64,000 nucleotides of DNA from Dipylidium caninum (lineage: Eukaryota > Platyhelminthes > Cestoda > Cyclophyllidea > Dipylidiidae). The notes under the pieces were generated by a model. That model had not been told where the DNA came from, did no database searches, and saw only the letters and a list, made by a program, of their open reading frames with translations. The stretch is from positions 496,001 to 560,000 of the forward strand of contig QEYB01001642.1 of NCBI GenBank assembly GCA_017562135.1, given 5' to 3'. A program made the translations under genes and the position numbers. Below, piece by piece: positions 24,500-35,483 of this stretch (positions are counted from its first letter, which is position 1; each line of letters begins with the position of its first letter).

Positions 24500-26415
24500 C
24501 CTCCAACTATTCTAGAGTACCCCTCAAACCCGCATCACGTAGATTTTGATTATGTTTAGCTGAGGTAATTTATAGCGCCTGTCTTTCTCTAATTTATTCC
24601 CCACCACTCCCGTCCTCATCGTCTCCGCCATCACCAAGTGTGTCGCCAAGATGAAACTTGCGTATTAGTGTCTGTGCATCAAATTAATTTCTGACTCTTC
24701 GACAATTTTCCTTTTCATCCTCTTCCATTTTCAAATGAGTGTGAATCCTCAGATCGTAAACTACTTTGTGTGTATGCAATGGGACGTCACTGAATAGAAG
24801 CAAAAGCGAAATGACCAGGAGGATATATGAGTTGTATGAAAAGCTGTTGAATGTTTTAAAATACACGAGAAAAAAGTATGGAGGTTGCTTCAACTGCTCA
24901 CAAAGTTAGACCTACTTTCTAATAAAAGTGTTCTCATTGTTACGGTGATTGTAGGGACATGGTTAACAAGGTTGGCAGAGATATTTGTTCGATTGGGCTG
25001 TCAGAATGCGCGGTGACTAGCTCCATCTATCTAAGGTAAAATGCTTCAATTTAGGAATAATAGTACGTGTCAGAGCGGGAAAAGACGCAAATTTTCAGTT
25101 ACTTTCACCTAGGCCCACACAAAGAGAGGTTAATCCAAACAAACACTTGTGATTTTAGTAGGATTCGAAGAAGAAACCTGATAGTTTCTTTTATTTCGAC
25201 CGAAAATTGTAAGCAGAAAATTTTACAAATAAAGGAAGTGAGAAGTATGTTGGTCTGGCATACGTTTCCACGGGATTAAGGAGCATCTCGAGGAGTATGA
25301 CGAGGGTATACTTGTGTCCCACTTCGAATTTCAGCTCTAAGCGAAATTCAAACCGCTTTTGGAATCTATTCGGCTAATTGTAAGGTGGGGTATAGATTAT
25401 GCCTAATGACAGGAACACTTTGGTTCCGTGTAGGAGGCGTAGGATGAAAAAAAGAACATTTTAAAAATAGATCAAGATACAGATGGGAGGCTTCGCCAAA
25501 CGAAATGACTGCATATTACATCATGCAGGGCTTCACTATCTTCTTTGAGAGAAGACAACGAAAAGTGACCCGATAAGCAAATGAACTTTAAATATTACCG
25601 CACGGTGCACATGTTTTTTAACATATGCATGATGAAAACGAGGGACACAAAATTTATTTCAGCGGTTCTACAAATCAAATTATCCTCCAGCGGATTTCCT
25701 GCAAAACGTACTTCGAATAGTAAGGTTATAGGGAGGATTTATTTACATTCGATCTAAGTCACCAAGCAAGAAAATACAACAATCGCAGCTCAGAGACCTG
25801 TTCACTGCCCGTATGAAGTGCCGAGAAATAGGCTGGTCCGGTGGTCCGACATCCGGTGATCACGTGAATACCAATATAGGAAGAGAATTCATTTTTGAGT
25901 GTTACCTTTATGGTTTGGACATCATTTTGTTTCATCACTTTTCACTCATTGTTAGTTTATGAGATCATTTTCTGGCCTGAGCATCATTCTTTTCTTATTT
26001 GGCGACGCATTTTCGAGTTTGGAAACGTTATGTCCTTTTCTTTACAATGGCAAACCGTGAATTCCGTGGGTGGTTTATGCAAGAAAAATTTGGTTGTACT
26101 TTTGAATGTTGATAGATGACCGTGCACTCGATTTTTAGAAATTGTAATCTTTCGAATATGCATAGCAAAGAGAAATAGGCTTATATTGCAAAGTGTAGAT
26201 GTGTTAAAATATTTTATTACAAGTCCACTCAATCCACGTTGCAAATTTATCTGACGGACCAACGCTTTAAATATTATAGTGTTAGTATGGGAAATCGGAC
26301 CTAATTCATCTTTGGTGGTTTTCGATCCCGTCAGTCTCATTATCCTGAACCTTTGTTTAAATTACTACACCTTGCATGCATGTAACTGGTGCTTGTCGCG
26401 TTGCCGGTCTGAGGA
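24500..26415. other. Intergenic, AT-rich, no supported gene
   Basis: Frames at 24684-24893 (minus), 25067-25279 and 25895-26119 are AT-biased and unsupported. The end must contain the RPS9 promoter. Confidence 0.5.
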
Positions 26416-27122
26416 ATGAGCCGCGTACCCAAAGTCTACTCGAAAACCTTTGCAACTCCACGTCGCCCCTATGAGAAGGAACGTTTAGACCAAGAGTTGA
26501 AAATCATTGGTCAGTATGGATTAAGAAACAAAAGGGAAGTCTGGCGAGTCAAATTAGTTCTTGTAAAATTCGTAAAGCAGCCCGGGAACTTTTGACTCTC
26601 GACGAACGAGATCCTCGAAGATTATTCGAAGGTACCCTTTTAGTAAACTTTATGCTAATTTAAGCCGTTAGCCTCCCCTATTGGCCATTCATCTGGCACT
26701 GTTTTATTTTATACTTGATGGAGACTCAGTAATAATTGATATTCTACGGTCATTATTTGAGTGATTCATATCTAGGGTCCGCGCTTTTAAGACGTCTTGT
26801 TCGCGTTGGAGTTCTCCCAGAGGACAAAATGAAGCTGGATTTTGTTCTGGGCCTCAAGATTGAAGATTTCCTCGAGCGTCGACTCCAAACGCAAGTCTAC
26901 AAGATGGGACTAGCGCGATCTATTCACCATGCCCGTGTTTTAATACGGCAGCGGCACATTCGTGTTCGCAAACAGCTTGTGGATTGTCCGAGCTTCATGG
27001 TTCGCTTGGATTCAGCCAAGCACATAGACGTGAGCCTCAACAGGGCTGCCGGGAAACTCGGTCGTGTTGCTCGGAAAAAGGCTAAAAAGACCGCCGATGA
27101 CGATGAGGAAGAAGAGGAGTAG
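26416..27122 (+). CDS. RPS9: Cytosolic 40S ribosomal protein uS4 (RPS9)
   Basis: uS4 nucleates small-subunit assembly by binding 18S rRNA. Two exons, 26416-26631 and 26776-27122 (TAG), about 187 residues against 194 in human. Exon 1 carries [17 protein letters not shown] and [13 protein letters not shown]. After the frame break come [20 protein letters not shown] and FEG. Exon 2 carries [38 protein letters not shown], the S4 RNA-binding motif ([18 protein letters not shown]) and an acidic DDDEEEEE end. Exon 1 lacks one base in the A4 run at 26565-26568: as written the frame hits TGA at once, whereas five As restore a highly conserved frame and the correct phase at the donor. A broken copy of such an essential gene is unlikely, so I favour sequence error. 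Confidence 0.93.
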
Positions 27123-27728
27123 ACAAAAAAGTTTGTAAAATATCAAATTTAAGCTGTCGGTACTTACTTCTATGATTATTTTCTGCTTACATGGCGTTAG
27201 GAGTTTTACAGAGAATTGCCAGGGTAGTCAAATCCATCTCCGCATGCGTAACGCTCCGGCCCGGTATTTGCCCCCATTGTAGCAAAAGATCGGAACTTAG
27301 GACAATTCATTATTCACGCGAGTCAGCTACTTTAGTTTTATTGTGGCGTTACAAGCGTGATAAACGGAGTCTGAGCAGCCTCGTGATGCTGCTCAGCTAC
27401 ATCTCGATCCCCCACATCTTTTCCTACAACGATTCCTTGGTGAGGCCCACTTCCCATTGGCCGACAGGTTTGTCAGCCAAGTTAAAGTGGGATATGTACA
27501 ATCCATTGTTATAAACGAGTGGAAACACCCGCGTTCATTACTTATGGGGACCAGTCTGTGCTGGGTTGGTGGCGTTTAGCGTCTCGACCGGCGGCGTAGG
27601 TTCTAATCAATTTTGCTATACTCGCCTGCATATCCCTGCATTAAGTATTTACTGTAACTCTTATGATCCCCTAATGGAAAGAAAATTCCCCATTGCAATG
27701 AGATGAGAGGAGCTGTATGACACAGGAC
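27123..27728. other. Intergenic between convergent RPS9 and MRPS31
   Basis: Contains a 107-codon open frame (27191-27514, starting ATG) only 70 bp after RPS9. It has no recognisable domain and probably lies in the RPS9 3' UTR. Confidence 0.4.
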
Positions 27729-27743
27729 TTTATTATGTTTATT
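27729..27743 (-). promoter_or_regulatory. Polyadenylation signals, MRPS31
   Basis: Two AATAAA hexamers on the minus strand (27734-27729 and 27743-27738), 17-31 bp downstream of the MRPS31 stop. This is close even for a compact gene. Confidence 0.6.
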
Positions 27744-27759
27744 ATTATAGTCGGTGGAA

Positions 27760-28819
27760 TCACTTTGTTTCGCTCCGCGGTTCAGACCGCATAAGGCGTC
27801 TTTCTTCTTTGACGGCTGCTTCGATCTCTTTGATTTTGTCGGCAAAGTATCCTTCAAACCAAGCTATGTGTTCTCGTTTCTCCTTGGCGCTGATGTAGGG
27901 ATTTTGGCCTAAACCAGCGCACACCAGATTCATAAATCCCTGAAGGGGGACGGGACCCTTAGATTTCTTGCTAACGTATCGGTCCAGAAAAACATGTTCG
28001 TGGAATGGCGTGTTGAGCTCGTCGGTCCAGTCTTAAAAGTCACAAAAGCTGATTTGGTACCTTGCTCATTGTCGATTGGGTAGCGCCACAGTTTCCCGTC
28101 TAGGGTCCATTGGATAAGTTCCTCGAACTTATTGTGTGTCGATTTGGCACGGTATAAAGATGCCTCCAGCATCGAAACCTCAACGAGGACGTCGTTCCTA
28201 TAGGTGATGTCGTCGGGTACTATAAACGAGAAAGTAAGCTTAATTTCCAGCATTACGTGGTTCGTGAAGGTGCCTTTCACCGAATAAATTTAGTTTGGTG
28301 GGCTGCGGAAGTCTGAAAAAATTACAGTAAAGTAATGTTTACGGTTCGGTGTAGCGGACCCGCGCCGGTCTCGGTGCCTTTGGGGTGATGGCGGCTTGTC
28401 CAAGTTGGCCCAGAGGCTGCCCTCTCGCATTTATAAAATCGCGGAGGAGGTCTCTTACATGATTGTGAGGTAAAGAAATTGGCCTACAGAGATCGAATGG
28501 CGGCCTTTCTTGCGGAAGGCGGTCGCTTTACTGAAGGCAATTTGCGGTCATGCTGCGGTCCTGTTTCCTGCTCGACAGGCAGTCCAGACTCTCTAGTTTT
28601 GACGATGTTCTTGTCTTCTGTTTTCGTACGGGCCTTTGAGGTAAGAAAATCTTCCAAGAGTTGTCTAAGGAAATTATCAAAAACACGAGGAACCTGGCAG
28701 GTGGGGCTAACGATGGTGATGACTTTCGTTGGCCTCGACTATTCATCAGACTTTTGCCGCTCCGTCTAGCAGGTCGACCATTACCGCCAGAATAGGACTG
28801 AAACCGGTCGAACAGCCAT
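27760..28819 (-). CDS. MRPS31: Mitochondrial small-subunit ribosomal protein mS31
   Basis: mS31 is a mitochondrion-specific protein of the small mitoribosomal subunit. Six exons in transcript order: 28819-28785, 28706-28488, 28453-28343, 28312-28281, 28219-28061 and 28031-27760, giving 275 residues; human has 395 and is longer at the N-terminus. All phases agree. The C-terminal half is diagnostic: FEELIQWTLDGKLWRYPIDN, then FHEHVFLDRYVSKKSKGPV, FMNLVCAGLGQNPYIS and AKEKREHIAWFEGYF. The N-terminus MAVRPVSVLFWR is basic, hydrophobic and free of acidic residues, as expected of a mitochondrial presequence. The introns are 78, 34, 30, 61 and 29 bp. The first two exons are the least certain; the last three rest on homology. 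Confidence 0.88.
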
Positions 28820-31800
28820 GACGGAGACGGCCCGCAGCGAGACTGTTGAACCAAGACAGCCTGAACAACTTAATGCAGTTAAAATGGGTTATAAAATAGC
28901 TCTCCATGCTGAGTCATATTTTATGGGGGAGACCTGTGATTGTGAAGTCATGCAGAACAGCAGCCATACAGATACTAGGGGTTGTTAAAATTTTGGTGAG
29001 TTCCTGGTCTAGTTTTAACAGATCTTTAATATAGGCACGATCCCTAATATCAAAAGCCTTCATAGAAAGAACTGCGAGTTGACTGTCGCAGAAATAATAA
29101 ACGCAGACCTACGCCGATATCCCGCGCCACAGAAGCGATGGGACATGTGTGCGCTAAACGGGCGGAAGCACATTCAAATTCGTAGTATTTGATGGCGGTA
29201 ATACCACTGACGAGTTTAGTTGTGTTTGAATTGTATTAGAAATCAATTGCGAAAAGCATAAAACATAAGAATTCGCCGGCATAAAGCGAGTTTCGTAATC
29301 ACGACATTCGTAAGAGGACCGTTTCCTCCCTTTAGAATGAAACATTTGTTTGCGTCATGAGTAATGATAATATAATGTTTATCTAGAAGCCTTTGTGAGT
29401 AGATATTTTAGCCGCCTATTATCTGAGGCATTCAACCTTGTTTCAAGTCTTTTTTCTGCCTAAAATTTCTGGTCTTGAAGAGCGTATAGCACACCTTTTT
29501 AACTTACACTTAGGGTCGTTCATGCTAGCGGGAGCGTAAGCTGTCTTCAGACGACAGTTATACGCGAGCAATTTAAGAATATGCTGACGAAACTGTTTGT
29601 TAACCCGTTTTAAAAGCTTCGTTTGTAGTCGCGGAGCAACTCCAAAGTGTTGCATTCTGTCACCCAAAAGAGTATTGTTTGTATCTATTTTCCTCAACTC
29701 GTCATGAAATAGGTCTGGTTGGCTTTTGTTAAGTACTGCTAATTTCAAGTGTTTCTCTTTATATTGCTTCGCGGTGTAGTTTTTGCGCAGAAAATCGCGA
29801 ACGAAGAAGACATGAAAGAACCGCTAAGATCGGGAGAAAATGGCAAGATAATCGAAGCTGAATGGACTTTTGTTCGTTTTACATTGTGTGTTTTTGGCAA
29901 TGTAGCTCAGTTGAGGCGCATTATGCAAACCATCAGCACGTAACGCCATGTCTAGATGCAATCTTTTACGTCATATCAGGACCATATAGATCAACACGTA
30001 CGTCGCTCACATGTCTGTCGGTTAAGCCACACTGCTACTGAATATTAACGTCCTTTCATACTATCTTCTCGCCACATTAAATAAATAATGGGAATTTCAG
30101 TTTATTTACATAAATTTACTCGAAATTGAGTTCATATATTCAAATCCTTTTTTGTATGTATGCCGCAGACTGCAAAGCTATCGCCACGGTGTGACCTGAA
30201 TGCATGATACTGAAAAAGCTAACCAAAGGTGTGTCGCAGGTAAACAAAAGAGCATTAAATGTAACAATCTTGCAATGGAAACTTGAGTTCAGCTGCCGAA
30301 TAGTGGCGAAACTATTAAAGACTGAAAAATATTCGCCAACCGACCATTTCATGAGCAAATTTGGTGAAAATTCATGCAGTCAAATAAGAAGGTGCTCTGA
30401 CTTGGGTCCAAAATGCGTTATTAAGAGGGTAGCTATTAGTGAGTTGACATTCGGACAATCACAATGTTTGTTTATTAGCCCATATGCCCCGTTAAAACAC
30501 CATTTCCTAGTTTGATTTTCTTCGCCGCCTTTGCAATCAGGTAAGAATGTTACTGGGAGCAAGTAAGTGTGGGTAAGTTGCAGTGGCAGGAGTTTAGTGT
30601 AATTGTGGCAGTGGTATGTTGTTGCTGTCGCAAGTGACCATAAAACGGCTGGCCACTTTATGTCCTCAATTATTTTTTTTCCAAGCAAATAGTAACTACA
30701 ACACCACTTTTTGGAGGCAGCTAGTGTTCAAAAACGCGAAATTAAAAAAACTGATAATCTTGTAGAAAATCTGGGGAGAGCTAGTTTCATAGAGGTATTC
30801 CCTTCAACTTTAGAAAACAGATTTATTCTGAGGATAAGAAAAGAAAAATGAGATATCTACTCCGTTGACTGAGATAATGAGTACAACATGCCAATGGATC
30901 TTGCGTAAAGTTTAAGCATAGGGCGGATACTCGCCATTTTTTGAGATTGTTCACGCTGATAGGCTTGAGAGGGTTCACAGCAAAATCCAGAATGATGGTG
31001 TGAAGTTGCCGACGAGACTTAGATTTGAGATATGGAAATCGGAAAGTTGGAACTTAAAAGCTTGTCCGTCTCGGCGGATTGTATGAATTATGTTAAAATA
31101 GGTAGCTTATCAAGACGGAGAACCGAAAAACCTGTGCACCAGGTTTGCTGGTATCATTTCGTTGGATGATTACAGGGCTTTGAGGCATTGAAGCAAAATT
31201 ATAGCCTATTCAGCTCCGCTAATGTCACTGCAAATACGTAGAGAACAAGCAGGTAAATGTTTGAAGCAAAAGGGAGGATGAGCATGGACTGGGGAAAATT
31301 GGTGCTTCTAGAATGGAACAAATAGGGATGTCTTTCTCCCCTAGTCTTCAAATGGGCTACTATCGTACGTTAGGCTGCTTAGATCACCTGTCAGCCCGTC
31401 CGAAGACACTCACTAAGACGCGTCTCCCCTCCAGCGTCAGCGGAAACACTCTTTGGTTTGATCTCCATTGAATGAACCGCACAGGTTTCAGTTCTACTCT
31501 GCAGAGCGTCTCGTGTCCCAGCAACTCTTTTTAACCTAATATTCCGCGGAAGAAAAACGGAGTACAATGAACCAACCCTTGTGTATCCTAAAGTGAAAAT
31601 ACTACCGCCCGAAAATCTAAACGGTGTAAATAAGAGGGTTATCCATGCTTGGTTCTTCCTAAACGGAGGACCTTTATGACTGTGTACTGCCAAAGGTTAC
31701 GCCTCCTAATCAAACGAACAAATTCTCTTCACCGGTTAACTAGAGACCTGACTAAAAACATTGTTTGAGGCGGAAATTTTATCAACAGGAAGTGTACTGC

Positions 31801-34800
31801 TCTTTAAAACTCGTTAGGCGATACGAGCGAAGATGTAAAGGTATCTTTGAAGAGGTGGAGAAGAAACATTTTGGGAGTGAAAATGCTTAACGGTTTGATT
31901 CCAAGCGCTACAGTCACTGCCAATCGTGCATTCCGCAGTAGTTCCCTTGGGGAATGTTGAGATTGATGGTCTCATCAAAGTGACAGACAAACAGAACTAC
32001 TAATCAGCTAACTCGTCCCCAGGCGAAGTGACTTTTCACCAAAACGAAGAGGCATTTTCATTTCCCAAAGCAGTTGTCCGGAACTAATTTGCACGCAAAT
32101 TATTCACTACTTGTTTGTGTGAAAGGAGATGTGAATTTGTACAAATGTAATGCACAAAAGTGGATATTCGCGTTTCTCGTATTATCTGGCCTTTGGCATC
32201 ACTGTAGATGCAAGAAAGGGTGAACCTATTTCAGGTACTTTGACTCGTGCACTAAAGGTATTAATCTGAAATGCGTTTAGTGTAGGTAGCGAAATTTCTT
32301 GACGCCCTAGCAACGACTTCGATGTGGACTGACAGCTCCTTCACCGATCACTAAAGGGTGCTTTTATTCGTGGGAAAGTGGTTGAGCAACGGTGATGCAA
32401 CCTTTCTTATTATTCCTACTGTGTGATGGAAGTCAGCAAATAAATGACAATAATGCATGAAAAATTTGGGCAAATTGTGAAACACGTCGGTAAACACTAA
32501 AACTCCCTAATTTATTCAATAATGCAATAGTTGGCCAAAAAACTGCTCGGTTGACAACAACTATGGGAACAGTGCTTTAAGCCTCTCACCATCTCGGTAG
32601 TGGCGTTAGGCATTTTCACTGAGTAAGCATGAAGCGGTCAACTTCGAACTGTTAAAAAGCTCACCATTTCTTCCCTAATCGCGAGGGGCAATAAGATGGC
32701 GTGCCGGCCAATGAGGTACATTGCTAAATGTACTTCCAGTGTCGCCTATGCCTGGTGTCGCGATTTTCTTCCCCACCGCCGATGTCACACTGTCTCCCCT
32801 GGCCTTCTTAGAGGCACATGCAGTAAGCAGGAGGATCTCTTGGCGTCTGGAATGCGTCTAAGATGACAAGTACGACTCAGAGGGTTTTGCACCACGGCAG
32901 ATGATTTCACTGTTGGCAGCTTCGTCCCAATGGCGAGTGTTATTAAGTAGAATGAAACAGAAAGTCTCATGTTCAGTCTGGTTTCCATAAGGAAGATTGC
33001 CTTCAGTGTGAGCGGGGTCGTGGTTTATTACTTCTCCATAGAGATGCGTGTTACGGGGATAAGAGAAAAGGTAAATGAAGTTGTTGTTATTATTGGAGTA
33101 GTCTATGGATGTGTCTACAACTCTCCAGCAGCTGCATTGCCGCGGGGGAGGCACGAAAGTGCATTGACATGTTCTTCTCATTCATCGCCAATCCTCTGTA
33201 TTCCGACTGTCGTAGAGAGTCATGACATTGCGTGCTGCTTCCTGCTTCTTAGTATTAACAAATATATTTAGGCGATGTGAGTGACAGCACCTCGTACCAC
33301 TCAGTTGTGCGGACTAATCGCCTTTTCAGCAGCATTTCCGACGGTGGGAGTTGGAGGAAGAGGAGTCGGATTACGTTTGGAGTGCTACAGCGAGCGTTTT
33401 CAGCTGGAAAATATTCTCCTTCGCTTCGCAGATAGGTTGCATTACTTCGGATAGCGCGCAAATCTTAAGGCGCCGACTGCACTTCTCCGCGAAACGACAT
33501 GACTTGACCGATAGTTTGAAAGTTTACTACGACACTGCAAACGGAGCCCCTTCGACAACAAAGGCGCATTCCGATTGTGCAACTTAATGTCAACCACCTC
33601 TTCCTTGGCCACCGAGTTGAACGAGGTGGCGTTTGTTGCATGGAAGTGAAGTTGTGATGAGACGAGTCCACGTTTTGCTGGAGTTGCGATGAGCTCTCTA
33701 GTTGTGTCTGCGACGGCGAGTAGATATTTAATTAAATAGCTTCTCAGGTGAGGATTTGGGATATTTGAGGCATCGTTTTGCTGGTTACTTCCTCTGTTCC
33801 TCACTACTCCCCCAAATGCCGACTACATTTCATCTAAATGCATTCATATTCATCATGACTAATAACATTTTTGACATCAGTTTCATTTTATTTTGCAGTC
33901 TCGATAATTGAAGAGCCCACTTCCATCGGATGCTAATTCAACTGCCTGTGGGATTTCATTAAATTTATCACCTTAATCCTTGGAAAAAAAAGAAGGGAAA
34001 GATTAAGGACTTCGACGCTCTAGAAGCTGCCTCAGCTACGGAGAACCGTAGCAGGAGGTCCGGCCAAATTTCAGCGCTCCGGAGATAAAGTATGATTATT
34101 TGGCGTATCTGGCTGGCGCCCTCCACTAACATTAGAGTGGCTGCCAACAGAAGCTTTAGACATCAAACTGTAAAGGATGACGACTACGGAATTTGGAATA
34201 CAGGGGTATGTGACCCAGTAAATTTTTTTATTTTCTTTCTCTCGTATGTACAAAATCACAAAAGCTTTAGTCATAAAAGTTTTCGGTCGGACCTCAAAAA
34301 TAGAGCCTTTCCTCTCGAGAGGTCTGTTTTACGAGATCCTTCAGGATAGTGTGCACGCTCTTGTTGAAGGGCGTTGGAACATTATGCCAACTGCTGCCCA
34401 GAAACCACCTCTTCAGACTACGGCAAAGGGGACTCGGATTTGCTAAGAGGCACATCACAGTGAAATAGAGTCCACCGGACACTCGAGAGAGTGCCAAAAT
34501 AACCGCCTCTTTGGTCATTACGCCAGCCAGTATTTTTAGCTTGAAATGAGATGATTAATTTGTGAGACCCACAGAGCAGTACAAATCATGTATAATTCAG
34601 CTTTGTCAAGCTGGCGAACTGGTATCGCTTCAGTGGACCTCTGCAAGGTCAGTAATATTTAGTCTCAGAGCATACACCTACGAGGCACTTCATCTCCCCG
34701 CTCGCCTTCTTCACTGCACCTCACTAAGGACAATCTCGGCACCGCACCGCACCGCACGGCCTTGGGCTGGGGGCGGGGAAGGCGAGGGGGGGGCAGATTG

Positions 34801-35362
34801 TGACTTTTAATGGAGCAGTTGAGCGGTTTGTTTCACTCAGCAACATCTTTCCACAATTCCAACTATTCTGTCCAGAGGAATCAAGTATTACGTAAATAGA
34901 CTCACCTAAAAGTATGGGGTCATAGAAGAGATTGCAACCCGTTCCTCTGCACTTTGTCCATCACAAGCAGCATTTTGAGTAAATCGGTTGTTTGAAGGCT
35001 GCGCTTGCATCGGATACATCCTAATATACGCCATGGCTTTGGCTTAAAACACGGTTGCGAGGACCGTTTGACGATAAGTTCTTTGGGGAAAAAAGTGGGA
35101 CGTTTGGTCGAGAAAAGGCGTCTGGTGGAAGCAGCGCGCAGCCCTCATGCGTATTCGACGCAAAAGGAGCTTCTCCCTCGTGCGGTAAGCTGATGACGCG
35201 CGGTTATTTTCGACGTTGAGGTCCTCGTACAGGCTGAAAAAGCACCCACGTCGCTCAAATCACTGAAACTTTCCGTTCCCCTATCCCGGGCAATAGTGGC
35301 GCAAACGTCGAATAAGGGTCTGTTTTTTGGAATTTCCCCCACTTATTTCCTGTGCTTTTTAG
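28820..35362. other. Large mostly non-coding region
   Basis: No confident gene. A 101-codon minus-strand frame at 29443-29748 and a minus-strand frame at 32785-32988 with a signal-peptide-like start (MRLSVSFYLITLAIG) are possible but unsupported. At 33320-33590 (+) two overlapping frames have moderate coding character (one with FQLENILLRFADRLHYFG), and 35070-35184 could be an exon ending at a GTAAGC donor. A (CCGCA) repeat lies at 34739-34757. Confidence 0.35.
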
Positions 35363-35483
35363 CAGACTACACGACGCTGTGGCTTACTACGAGACACCTC
35401 CCTGTCTGGAAGCTTTGACAACTAACACCGAAATCATCGGGCATGGCATTCTGCTGCCCGTCTTATGTGCCACTCGATTTTGA
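35363..35483 (+). CDS. Possible terminal exon, unrecognised
   Basis: A good acceptor (CTGTGCTTTTTAG) is followed by a 39-codon frame of balanced composition (RLHDAVAYYETPPCLEAL...) ending at TGA. No upstream exon in matching phase was found, since the candidate ending at 35184 has a different phase. No family recognised. It may be a chance open frame. Confidence 0.25.

Noticed and set aside
27191..27514. 107-codon + strand frame starting with ATG
   Set aside because: Starts only 70 bp after RPS9, has no recognisable feature, and probably lies in its 3' UTR.
29443..29748. 101-codon minus-strand frame (KLLKRVNKQFRQHILKLLAYN)
   Set aside because: Reasonable helix-like composition but no homologous domain, splice partner or promoter evidence; not strong enough to call a gene.
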